DNA of 7,639 nt from Thermococcaceae archaeon (GCA_027064745.1 JAMOPD010000338.1:1-7639), one strand, 5' to 3'. Positions 1-6,025 are shown, counted from the first letter of the stretch. Numbers and translations: made by a program. The notes: generated by a model from the letters alone, not told the origin.

Positions 1-1036
1 CTTTGTGGCTCCACATGCCATTCGGTATCATGCTATAGAGCGGAGAAACCGTGTTGTGGAAGACTATCTTCGCGATTTCACTCCTGTCTACAGCTGCTGC
101 AAGAGCCTGCCTAACTTTAACGTTCTTTGTTGGATCAACCTTTGTGTTGAGACACACGTATCTGATGAATGCTCCCGGAATCTCTATAATGTTGTATTTT
201 CCTCCTTGCTTTAGGCTCTCTATATCTGTGGGTCTGAGGGTTCTCCAGGCGATGTCAATTTCACCATTTTGGAGTGCAAGCCTCATAGTGGAGGCATCGT
301 TGTAGAACTTGATTACAATCTTCTTGGTCTTCGGCTGCTCACCATAGTAATAGGGGTTTGCTTCAAGGACGAGCTCCTGATCACGAACCCACTTGACTAT
401 TTTATACGGACCAATTCCACCGTAAGTGGCATCGCTGTCGATCTTGTCGTTGTCATACTTTGGACTGACTGGGAAGTATGGTGGTGTTGTGAGAAGCGCA
501 AGGAAGTAAGCTGTGGGGTGCTTCAGATAGAAAACAACGGTGTAGTCATCCTTTGCCGCAACCTTGTCCACAAAGCTTGTTACAAGCCATGATGGATCTC
601 CTTTTATTGTCATTACTCTGTTTATGCTTCTCACGACATCTTTAGCTGTGAATGGAGTTCCATCATCGAATTTGAGACCTTTTCTCAGATGGAACGTCCA
701 TACCGTTGAGTTGTCGTTAACATCCCAGCTCTCCGCGAGACCAGGCACTATTTTCAGCGTTCCGGGCTCATACTTTACAAGCCCTTCCATGACGTTGTTG
801 AGAACCTCCCAAGTATAGAAGTCGTACGCATTAGCCGGATCAATATCGGTTACTTTGTCAGTTACACCTATTATTAACTGCTCCGCAGCAGTTGTTTGGG
901 TTGTTGCCCCTGTGGACGAACTTTCAGATGGAGAGGATGTGGTACTACTTTGTGAAGTTCCACTTATACATCCGCTGGCAACCACTGAAAAAACAAAAAG
1001 GCCAACAAGCAACAGAGAGATATATGATTTACGCAT
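1..1036 (-). CDS. ABC transporter solute-binding lipoprotein, family 5 (peptide type), 3' end off the window
   Basis: Reading the minus strand from ATG at 1036 gives 345 codons without a stop, running off the left edge. Residues 1-22 form a lipoprotein signal (basic start, hydrophobic stretch, lipobox VASGC) with the lipid-anchored cysteine at 23. A Ser/Thr-rich linker follows at about 25-50, usual in Thermococcales surface lipoproteins. From about 54 the sequence is typical of family 5 binding proteins (DppA/OppA): the DIDPANAYD segment, then GLAESWDV, TFHLRKGLKFDDGTPFTAKD, and YGGIGPYKIVKW. Members bind di- or oligopeptides, sometimes sugars or nickel, outside the membrane and deliver them to an ABC permease. 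The substrate cannot be told here. Full-length members usually exceed 500 residues, so a third or more is missing. GGTGA at 1046-1042, five bases before the ATG, supports the start. Permease and ATPase genes would be expected to the left. Confidence 0.93.
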   Translation of the reverse strand, partial: MRKSYISLLLVGLFVFSVVASGCISGTSQSSTTSSPSESSSTGATTQTTAAEQLIIGVTDKVTDIDPANAYDFYTWEVLNNVMEGLVKYEPGTLKIVPGLAESWDVNDNSTVWTFHLRKGLKFDDGTPFTAKDVVRSINRVMTIKGDPSWLVTSFVDKVAAKDDYTVVFYLKHPTAYFLALLTTPPYFPVSPKYDNDKIDSDATYGGIGPYKIVKWVRDQELVLEANPYYYGEQPKTKKIVIKFYNDASTMRLALQNGEIDIAWRTLRPTDIESLKQGGKYNIIEIPGAFIRYVCLNTKVDPTKNVKVRQALAAAVDRSEIAKIVFHNTVSPLYSMIPNGMWSHK

Positions 1037-1070
1037 GGCATTCACCAATGTATATTTAGGAGCAGTACTG

Positions 1071-1086
1071 CATTTAAATCTTTTGT
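1071..1086 (-). promoter_or_regulatory. Archaeal promoter (BRE/TATA) for the binding-protein gene
   Basis: On the minus strand CAAAAG is followed by GATTTAAATG, a purine-rich BRE-like stretch and a TATA-like box centred near 1076. Transcription would start near 1050, about 14 bases before the ATG at 1036 and just before its GGTGA ribosome binding site. Inferred from spacing and composition only. Confidence 0.55.
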
Positions 1087-1159
1087 GATGTACAGATGTT
1101 AAAATGTTGGATGAATTATTGTTCAAGGTTTGTTTTTCGAAATATTGTAGACTTGGAAG

Positions 1160-1175
1160 AAATATCTATATATCA
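1160..1175 (+). promoter_or_regulatory. Archaeal promoter (TATA box) for mptE
   Basis: AAATATCTATATATC has a TATA-like core at 1165-1174, centred near 1170. At the usual spacing of about 25 bases transcription would begin at about 1195, essentially on the ATG at 1196. No Shine-Dalgarno-like sequence precedes that ATG, so the message is probably leaderless. Confidence 0.6.
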
Positions 1176-1195
1176 TCACAACATGAGTGACTATT

Positions 1196-1918
1196 ATGCG
1201 ATGGGCAGAATGGGCAGAATTCTACAAAAAAATCGTGCGGGAAATGGGATTCAGCATTGAAGAAGATAGAAAAGCTTCTTTTGTGTTGAGGGCTCTACTG
1301 ATGGAGAGGGGAAACTATATCCAGCCCAAAAGCCTACGCTCAATCATTAGGAAGGAAGCCTATGTATTTGGAGCAGGACCAAGTTTAGAGAGGATTTTGC
1401 CAGAATATACCTTTGAGGATGGAACCAAAATAGCGGCAGATGGAGCTACATCAGCCCTTCTCGAGTTCGGGATAACCCCAGATATAATTGTAACCGACCT
1501 TGATGGTAGGTTTCAGGATATAGTAAAAGCCAACAGACGAGGTGCGTTTGTTGTTGTTCATGCCCACGGAGATAACGTTGAAGCAATCAAAAAGTATGCT
1601 CCCCAGCTTAAGAGAGTCCTCGGTACATGCCAGACAGAACCTCTCGACATAGTGCACAACTTCGGCGGCTTTACTGACGGGGATAGGGCTGTTTTTTTAG
1701 CTGAAGCTTTGGGAGCTAGAGAGATAACACTCATCGGCTTTGATTTTGGAGAAATGGTTGGTAGATGGAGCAAACCCTATCTGAAGGAGCATGTGCCTGT
1801 ATGGGAATCCAAACGGAAGAAGTTTGAGTTTGCCCAAGAACTCTTGAAATGGCTAGAAAAAAATGGCAAAGCAAAAATCCACTGGATTAGGAAATTAGAA
1901 CCGCACAACAAAACATAA
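1196..1918 (+). CDS. mptE: 6-hydroxymethyl-7,8-dihydropterin pyrophosphokinase, archaeal MptE (DUF115) type
   Basis: This 240-residue protein matches the archaeal MptE family, which transfers pyrophosphate from ATP to 6-hydroxymethyl-7,8-dihydropterin (EC 2.7.6.3) on the way to tetrahydromethanopterin- or folate-type cofactors. It is unrelated in fold to bacterial FolK. Visible family motifs, numbered from ATG 1196: VFGAGPSLE (57-65), ADGATSALLEFGITPD (81-96), IVTDLDG (98-104), VVHAHGDN (120-127), GTCQTEP (143-149), FTDGDRA (159-165) and LIGFDFGE (179-186). The Asp-rich TDLDG and HAHGDN motifs are likely in the ATP/metal site. An in-frame GTG at 1187 would add three residues but lies upstream of the transcription start predicted from the TATA box, so ATG 1196 is preferred. 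The 3' end overlaps the convergent gene by 24 bases. The protein is cytoplasmic, with no signal peptide. The family call comes from recalled motifs, not a search. Confidence 0.83.
   Translation: MRWAEWAEFYKKIVREMGFSIEEDRKASFVLRALLMERGNYIQPKSLRSIIRKEAYVFGAGPSLERILPEYTFEDGTKIAADGATSALLEFGITPDIIVTDLDGRFQDIVKANRRGAFVVVHAHGDNVEAIKKYAPQLKRVLGTCQTEPLDIVHNFGGFTDGDRAVFLAEALGAREITLIGFDFGEMVGRWSKPYLKEHVPVWESKRKKFEFAQELLKWLEKNGKAKIHWIRKLEPHNKT
1857..1877 (-). terminator. T-rich terminator tract inside the end of mptE
   Basis: Read on the minus strand, just beyond the stop at 1895, there is TTTTT (1877-1873) and then T7 (1863-1857). Oligo-T runs on the non-template strand terminate archaeal transcription. 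The tract lies inside the mptE coding sequence, where it reads AAA-rich lysine codons. Confidence 0.4.
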
Positions 1919-3205
1919 AATCACGCTGAAATGCAAAATAAAGAAGGTTAAACTGAAAAATCCCACTCTTCTGTTTAGGATTAGATTTACAATTCCCACC
2001 AGTGGTGCTATTAAAGAAAATAAAGCCACTGGAATCAACGCATTTAGATGTCCGGTCATTAACAATAACCCCATCGTAATTGCAAGAAATCCCCCAATCC
2101 AGTTCTCTATCTTTTTCTTGAAAATTAGGGTGTAAAGAACTGCCAGCATAAATGATGTAACCCCCAGATAGCTAAATGTGCCTAACACGGCAAAATTCAT
2201 ACCCCATCTTCCGAAGATAATCCTGCCGAGGATCAGGCTTAACATGACAGGAATGAGAAGAAAAAGCAACACCGAAATGGGTTTTGAAACGCTGTCCAGA
2301 ATTTCAATTACTCTTATTCTAGTCGGCTCTTCGGGTTTGATCCATAAATCTTCTTTGAGATGCAATGCCTGAGTGGCTATTTCTATTCTCGTGTATTTTC
2401 TGGTTATATGTGGATTTCCCCATTCATATGTGTATTGCACCATATGATCAACTTTGGCATTTAGGCCTTCGTAAAGTTCAGGTTGCACAAATCCCTCAAT
2501 AAATATTGCTATCGGTATCTCAACCCTTCCATAGACACTCGTGAGCCTGAGAGGGAAGTAAATTTTTTCTGTAGGGAAAGTAACCCTTACAGCAAATAAA
2601 TTCCCATAGGCCTTTTTTGCCTTTGTCATGTTGGTTACATAATATAAAACAAGGGAATAATTCCCCTGATAATATTTAAGCTGTGTTTCTAATTCCTTAG
2701 GAATAATAAAACCTAGAGTAGAGAGATATTTCTCCAAACTTTGGGTATCGTTTGCAGAAATCACCTCTAGTTGAATTCCACTTCCATGGAACACTTTATA
2801 AACCTCTGTTTTGGAGGGTCTCCCAGCAAGACCCGTATAAAACGGAAGAACGTATGAATTTGTCATTGCTACTGCCGTTAGACCCTCTTTAATCTTTCTT
2901 TTAACATAACTTTCATAACTGACTCCACCAAAGGATGGGAACTCCTTGGAGATGCTTATATTAACCAGTCTCGGATCAGCAGGTACCGGAAAAATCCAGA
3001 AAAGACTTTGACTGTAATTATCAAGCCAGACGCTTAGATACAACTCTTCAGTCCCGTTGGTGTAGTAAATGGCCCCCATTTGGGCTCTCTCATCTAGGAG
3101 ATGCCAGTACTCCATCTGGCCGCTTGTATACCAGATACCATCAGCACTGACAGAAGGTATTATCATTAGTGTCCAAACAAGAAATAGCAAAGCTATCCGT
3201 TTCAC
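1895..3205 (-). CDS. Secreted/membrane protein, DUF2330-like, with C-terminal membrane segments
   Basis: This 436-residue protein starts at GTG 3205, preceded by GGTGG at 3214-3210. A TTG at 3229 would add eight residues ahead of the signal peptide and is unlikely. Residues 1-21 are a signal peptide ending near SVSADG. The extracytoplasmic part (about 22-305) resembles DUF2330: YYTNGTEELYLSVWLDN (48-64) followed by LFWIFPVPADP (68-78), then SLEKYLSTLGFIIP (156-169) and YFPLRLTS (216-223). About five hydrophobic segments follow at roughly 310-330, 338-362, 370-386, 388-410 and 415-434, so the protein is anchored by its C-terminal half. The function of DUF2330 is unknown and no catalytic motif is visible. 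Several N-x-S/T sites fit surface exposure. It lies 65 bases behind the NSS transporter gene on the same strand, possibly co-transcribed by read-through. The family match is from memory of conserved patterns. Confidence 0.8.
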   Translation of the reverse strand: MKRIALLFLVWTLMIIPSVSADGIWYTSGQMEYWHLLDERAQMGAIYYTNGTEELYLSVWLDNYSQSLFWIFPVPADPRLVNISISKEFPSFGGVSYESYVKRKIKEGLTAVAMTNSYVLPFYTGLAGRPSKTEVYKVFHGSGIQLEVISANDTQSLEKYLSTLGFIIPKELETQLKYYQGNYSLVLYYVTNMTKAKKAYGNLFAVRVTFPTEKIYFPLRLTSVYGRVEIPIAIFIEGFVQPELYEGLNAKVDHMVQYTYEWGNPHITRKYTRIEIATQALHLKEDLWIKPEEPTRIRVIEILDSVSKPISVLLFLLIPVMLSLILGRIIFGRWGMNFAVLGTFSYLGVTSFMLAVLYTLIFKKKIENWIGGFLAITMGLLLMTGHLNALIPVALFSLIAPLVGIVNLILNRRVGFFSLTFFILHFSVILCFVVRF

Positions 3206-3231
3206 TGGACCACCATAATGTTTTAGCAAAA

Positions 3232-3246
3232 GTCAATAATAAAATT
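3232..3246 (-). promoter_or_regulatory. Possible weak promoter for the DUF2330-like gene
   Basis: The minus strand reads AAAATTTTATTATTG here, a TATA-like stretch centred near 3239. Transcription would begin near 3213, right at the ribosome binding site of the GTG start at 3205. The tight fit and the AT-rich surroundings make this uncertain. Confidence 0.3.
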
Positions 3247-3252
3247 TTCTGC

Positions 3253-3270
3253 AAAATAAAAATGAAAAAT
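3253..3270 (-). terminator. T-rich terminator after the NSS transporter gene
   Basis: Immediately after the TGA stop at 3273-3271 the minus strand reads ATTTTTCATTTTTATTTTG: three T runs in 19 bases. This is a typical archaeal oligo-T terminator and would limit read-through into the DUF2330-like gene. Confidence 0.55.
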
Positions 3271-4569
3271 TCACCTCGTAAGAAACTTTCTGAGATATCC
3301 GTTTAGACCAAGTGATAGTATTATTAGGGTTATGAGGACTATCACTGCAACGTACTGTCCACTTATGACCAAATGGTATAATGAATATAAACCCAAGATG
3401 CCGATAATGATGATACCAATATATGAGGCCTCATGAAGACCCTTTGTAATGTATTCTCTTCTCTCAATGACAGCCCATGCAGCTATAATACCACCAAAGA
3501 GGACGAAAGTTGAAACTGCTCCATCTAGTATTCCAATAGTATTCACATGAACCAAGTTCAAGCCGACTATTGAAAGTAAGCCGAGTACAAAGGCTGATCC
3601 CATAACGATAGGAACAGCCTTATCCCTATCCATTTTTGAAAGCTCTTCATATGCCCTCAATATTGTTTCACCTATGGGGATCATGCTTGACAATGCAGCA
3701 AGAAATATTGAGACATTAATTAGATACAGAAGAAATTTTGCGTTAAGACCATAAGTTAAAACATTTGGCAGACCTTTAAAAAGCAAGGCTGTTCCTTCAA
3801 TTGGAACCCCTGGATTTAGAGCCAATATCATTGTGATCATGTAAGTTGCGATTAATGATGCCAGTGTATCAAGAACAGCTCCAATTGCAGCTATTTTTAC
3901 AGGTGAAATATTTTCAGGTAGGAATTCCCCAAGGATGAGATAGAAACCCATACCTAAACTTAGGGAATATGCCGCCTGTTGTGCCATATCTCCTACAGTA
4001 TCAAGTGTTATTCCCCTCCAAGCAAAAGCTTGTTTGAGCCATTCGGATGCTGCATAGGAAACTTTTAATGTTCCGATTTTGATATGTATCACCGGGACCA
4101 CAAACAGTATTGCAATAAAGAATAGTCCAACGGATATCACCATTATATCCAATGTTCTTTCTCTCCCACGCAACAGTATTAGCGAGAGTATAATAAATAC
4201 CAAAACCAAGCTTATCAAATTACCTGTAAAGCTACTCGAGACGTCTTTAATAAAGAGGGAGGTTATTGTCCAACCCCCAACTAGTGTATAATATGAAATC
4301 AATATAAGATCAAACAGGAAAAACATGAATCCAAAAGCAGGTTTATTGTATTCCTTAAGATAATACTCCAAGAGTTCATATCTTTTGTGTTTAGTGCTAT
4401 CCATGGCGACAGCAATCAAGGGTATCATCAGCACAACCATAACCATATAGACAACCAAACCACCGAGGCCATGTTTCAATAGCAATGCTGGAAATTTCCA
4501 TATGTTCCCGAGTCCTATCATATATGCCGCAACTACCAGACTCAAATACCACCAGTTAAGCCTATTCAT
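3271..4569 (-). CDS. Neurotransmitter:sodium symporter (NSS/SNF, LeuT-like) family transporter
   Basis: This 432-residue integral membrane protein has about 11 hydrophobic segments, the size of short prokaryotic NSS members. TM1 carries the signature IGLGNIWKFP (18-27). TM3 has the YY pair (93-94), TM6 has QAAYSLSLGMG (198-208) and TM8 has AALSSMIPIGE (291-301). By eye these align with LeuT sodium and substrate positions: N22 with LeuT N27, Y94 with Y108, Y201/S202 with F253/T254, and S294-S295 with T354-S355. The family couples sodium entry to uptake of amino acids or related compounds; the substrate cannot be told. Two extracellular-gate positions look altered: K25 where LeuT has R30, and probably V352 where it has D404. 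ATG 4569 is supported by GGTGGG at 4580-4575. It has its own TATA box, an upstream palindrome and a T-rich terminator. Confidence 0.92.
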   Translation of the reverse strand: MNRLNWWYLSLVVAAYMIGLGNIWKFPALLLKHGLGGLVVYMVMVVLMIPLIAVAMDSTKHKRYELLEYYLKEYNKPAFGFMFFLFDLILISYYTLVGGWTITSLFIKDVSSSFTGNLISLVLVFIILSLILLRGRERTLDIMVISVGLFFIAILFVVPVIHIKIGTLKVSYAASEWLKQAFAWRGITLDTVGDMAQQAAYSLSLGMGFYLILGEFLPENISPVKIAAIGAVLDTLASLIATYMITMILALNPGVPIEGTALLFKGLPNVLTYGLNAKFLLYLINVSIFLAALSSMIPIGETILRAYEELSKMDRDKAVPIVMGSAFVLGLLSIVGLNLVHVNTIGILDGAVSTFVLFGGIIAAWAVIERREYITKGLHEASYIGIIIIGILGLYSLYHLVISGQYVAVIVLITLIILSLGLNGYLRKFLTR

Positions 4570-4600
4570 TTAAGCCCACCAGGGGGTTTTAAATGTGTGT

Positions 4601-4617
4601 GATTTATATAGCTTCTT
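4601..4617 (-). promoter_or_regulatory. Archaeal promoter (BRE/TATA) for the NSS transporter gene
   Basis: The minus strand reads AGAAGCTATATAAATC, with a purine-rich BRE-like stretch followed by TATATAAAT at 4610-4602. Transcription would begin near 4580, at the ribosome binding site and about 11 bases before the ATG at 4569. This is the best-looking TATA box in the window. Confidence 0.7.
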
Positions 4618-4620
4618 TAC

Positions 4621-4732
4621 GATATTTTGTATATAATACAAAAGATAATAGCAAAGTTGCAATATATATTTTAGTACTATAAAATGATTAGTAGTATTAC
4701 TTAAAATCTAAAAAATATTAATACAAAATATC
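4621..4732. repeat. 12-base perfect inverted repeat, arms about 100 bases apart
   Basis: GATATTTTGTAT at 4621-4632 is exactly repeated in inverted orientation as ATACAAAATATC at 4721-4732. The left arm overlaps the palindrome at 4625-4643, giving three copies of the ATACAAAA half-site in the region. No flanking target duplication or transposase is visible, so it reads better as a regulatory or looping element than as mobile-element ends. Confidence 0.5.
4625..4643. promoter_or_regulatory. Palindromic site upstream of the NSS transporter promoter
   Basis: TTTTGTAT-ATA-ATACAAAA is a perfect inverted repeat with 8-base arms and a 3-base spacer, centred at 4634. It lies about 28 bases upstream of the transporter's TATA box, near -54 from the expected start. 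That position suits an activator or an Lrp-family regulator. A further copy of the half-site, ATACAAAATATC, occurs at 4721-4732. AT-richness raises the chance of coincidence, but an 8+8 match with a matching distant copy is notable. Confidence 0.4.
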
Positions 4733-4803
4733 AATTTAAACATTTTTCAATTAAAAGCATCTCATTAAGTCTTATTCTTATTTATTTTGTCATATTGACA
4801 AAT

Positions 4804-4811
4804 AAAAAAAA
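4804..4811 (-). terminator. T8 tract downstream of the 31-codon ORF
   Basis: The minus strand has eight consecutive T residues about 20 bases past the stop codon of the small ORF at 4831-4926. It is the longest pure T run in this intergenic region and would end a minus-strand transcript. Confidence 0.4.
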
Positions 4812-4830
4812 CTCACCCTAGTTCTCATCA

Positions 4831-4926
4831 TTAAAGATTGGTTTGGATGCTTGTACATGCCAAGTGGTTGCTCATACAGGCGTTTAAGCAGGCACAACCA
4901 AGGTAGAACTCTCTAATCTTCAACAT
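4831..4926 (-). CDS. Possible cysteine-rich 31-residue peptide (or a small RNA at the same place)
   Basis: The minus strand from ATG 4926 to TAA 4833-4831 encodes 31 residues beginning MLKIREFYLG, with cysteines at 11, 13, 17 and 24 in the pattern C-x-C-x3-C-x6-C. Four cysteines in 31 residues is unusual, and could bind metal or an iron-sulfur cluster, or be a target of peptide modification. No Shine-Dalgarno-like sequence precedes the ATG, but a TATA-like TCTAAAAAG centred near 4951 would start transcription at about the ATG, allowing a leaderless message. A T8 tract follows the stop by about 20 bases. The segment is richer in G and C than its flanks. I do not recognise the peptide, and no modifying enzyme is encoded in this window. 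An untranslated small RNA would explain the same promoter and terminator signals, and chance remains possible for an ORF this short. Confidence 0.28.
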   Translation of the reverse strand: MLKIREFYLGCACLNACMSNHLACTSIQTNL

Positions 4927-4946
4927 ATACAAATGAAAGGTAAAAA

Positions 4947-4957
4947 CTTTTTAGAGT
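4947..4957 (-). promoter_or_regulatory. TATA-like box for a short minus-strand transcript
   Basis: The minus strand reads ACTCTAAAAAG, with a TATA-like core centred near 4951 and an expected start near 4926. A second candidate, TTATAAAATT around 4979-4988 on the same strand, would instead give a leader of about 30 bases. The AT-rich setting weakens both. Confidence 0.28.
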
Positions 4958-5015
4958 TTGATTATACTTATTATTGATAATTTTATAATGGATGTTGAAA
5001 TAGCGGGACAAGAGT

Positions 5016-5063
5016 CCGGTTTATCACCATGCATAGGAGATTGTTGAGCTGGGTGATAACTGG
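5016..5063 (+). other. Hairpin with TATCAC/GTGATA arms; possible RNA structure or split regulator site
   Basis: TTATCACC (5021-5028) pairs perfectly with GGTGATAA (5052-5059) across a 23-base loop. The stem extends through CCGG/CTGG (5016-5019 with 5060-5063, one G-U pair) past a bulged T at 5020, giving about 12 pairs. On the plus strand a TATA-like TTTTATAAT (4981-4989) would start a transcript near 5010, so the hairpin would lie at the RNA's 5' end. Alternatively, TATCAC and GTGATA are the half-sites of the Thermococcales glycolytic motif bound by TrmBL1/Tgr, but that motif has 5 bases between them and here there are 25. Confidence 0.3.
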
Positions 5064-5180
5064 CAGTATAAAGAAGCCAAGGTTAGGTTGATAATACCAA
5101 TGTAGTGGCACTAGCCAGTAAAATTGGAGGAATTCTAATGTTGATCTGTCTTGAACTTTTTACCCTTAGAACCCGCAATT

Positions 5181-5197
5181 CCAAAAATCGATAAAAA
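5181..5197 (-). terminator. T-rich terminator after the 275-residue protein gene
   Basis: Directly after the TGA stop at 5200-5198 the minus strand reads TTTTTATCGATTTTTGG, two T5 runs separated by five bases. Archaeal oligo-T terminators look like this. Confidence 0.5.
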
Positions 5198-6025
5198 TCA
5201 AAGGGAGCGGAGCTTTCTAACTTTTCCTGCCTTGATATCAATGTATCCCTCCTTCTCAAGAAGCTTGAGGACTTCTTCAACGGCTTTTTTGGTATAGCTT
5301 ATGACTAATGTACCCTTTTTAGTTGGAATCTCAATTGGTGCTGATTGCGTGAAACTCCTCACAATACTCTCTACCGGGAACTTTTCCTTTCCTAAGGCTT
5401 TCAGAATTTCATTTGCCACTATCCCTCTCGATATCAAAGCAAAATACACCTTAAGAAGCTCTTCTTCACTGAAATATTTACCAGCTATCTGCACTGCCTT
5501 GTTTATCTGCCTTATATTCAACTCTTTTATCTCAATCTCATACTCCATAAGCAGGTTAACAAAAGCAAACTGTTTTGCAATTTTCTCAATTTCTTCGGGG
5601 CTTTTTGCAAGCTCAAAGGGGAATTTAAACTGGAAACGGAGCTTTGAAATATCTACATCCTCCTTCAGCCTGATAACCTCACCCACATCAAGTGCCTCAT
5701 TTCTCGCAAGCTGATCAAGTATATCCCCAACCCAGAAGCCTTCATTAAGCAATACCTCAAATCTCTCTCCCTTTCTTAAGTGTTCCAGCACATGAGCAAG
5801 CTGCTCTTTAAAAGTGAGGAAACCCGCCATTATGGCATCTTTATCCCCTATCTCGTCCTCCATTGCCTGTATCTTTGCTCCAATCTCATCCAGCGTTCCC
5901 TCAAGTGTGTATCCTACAAATGCATCATAGCCAAGTTTTTCCTTCACTTCAAATGCTATTCCCTCACCCCTGAGCTCCGATATAAATGCATCTCGGATAG
6001 CTTCACTCTTAGTGACGAACCTCAT
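5198..6025 (-). CDS. Unrecognised soluble protein, 275 residues
   Basis: I do not recognise the family. The protein is charged, mostly helical in appearance, and has no signal peptide or membrane segment, so it is probably cytoplasmic. A mixed N-terminal part (1-60) leads to long amphipathic helices (about 60-210), including two acidic segments, LDEIGAKIQAMEDEIGDKD (45-63) and SPEEIEKIAKQFAFV (142-156). The C-terminal 45 residues (KKGTLVISYTKKAVEEVLKL, then EKEGYIDIKAGKVRKLRSL) look like a helix-strand-strand unit similar to a winged-helix tail, ending in a basic patch. That might mean nucleic-acid contact, but this is inference. The frame stays open upstream to 6109, but ATG 6025 has GGTGG at 6034-6030 and lies just after the transcription start expected from the TATA box, so the longer start is rejected. 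It is transcribed alone, divergent from the LSm-mobB pair. Confidence 0.82.
   Translation of the reverse strand: MRFVTKSEAIRDAFISELRGEGIAFEVKEKLGYDAFVGYTLEGTLDEIGAKIQAMEDEIGDKDAIMAGFLTFKEQLAHVLEHLRKGERFEVLLNEGFWVGDILDQLARNEALDVGEVIRLKEDVDISKLRFQFKFPFELAKSPEEIEKIAKQFAFVNLLMEYEIEIKELNIRQINKAVQIAGKYFSEEELLKVYFALISRGIVANEILKALGKEKFPVESIVRSFTQSAPIEIPTKKGTLVISYTKKAVEEVLKLLEKEGYIDIKAGKVRKLRSL

Larger units (their letters stand above)
4581..5197. other. About 600 bases without a conventional gene
   Basis: Bases 4621-4815 are very AT-rich, with many short palindromes, and no reading frame looks like protein. From about 4830 to 4920 and 4995 to 5180 the sequence is visibly richer in G and C. In a hyperthermophile such islands in AT-rich spacers often mark structured RNAs or small genes. 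The separate entries here (31-codon ORF, T8 tract, hairpin) are the only structure I could support. A plus-strand ATG at 5138 has a well placed GGAGG (5126-5130) but encodes only 18 residues before a stop at 5192. No transposase remnant or tRNA could be recognised. Confidence 0.6.

Noticed and set aside
269..592. Open plus-strand frame of 107 codons
   Set aside because: Antisense to the solute-binding lipoprotein, whose frame shows clear family motifs; no ribosome binding site or recognisable domain.
1135..1142. Palindrome TTTCGAAA between the divergent lipoprotein and mptE genes
   Set aside because: Only eight bases, in an AT-rich spacer, and not placed at either predicted promoter; expected by chance.
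4651..4680. Small palindromes GCAA-AG-TTGC, AATATATATT and TAGTACTA
   Set aside because: Short and AT-rich; such sequences are common in spacers of this composition and show no consistent spacing.
4621..4732. Ends of an insertion sequence or MITE
   Set aside because: The 12-base inverted repeat has no flanking target duplication and no transposase remnant; the left arm belongs to a promoter-proximal palindrome.
4825..4833. ATGATGA on the minus strand as a C box of a C/D guide RNA
   Set aside because: No D box (CTGA) or second C'/D' pair at suitable spacing was found.
5087..5194. Plus-strand frame ending near 5194, with GGAGG (5126-5130) before ATG 5138
   Set aside because: The ribosome binding site is well placed, but only 18 codons follow. 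The frames on either side (5037-5102 and 5087-5194) would need a frameshift to join, and neither resembles a known protein. Not listed as a gene.
5301..5714. Open plus-strand frame of 137 codons
   Set aside because: Antisense to the 275-residue protein; its Ser/Ile/Leu-rich composition is that of the complement of Glu/Lys-rich coding sequence.
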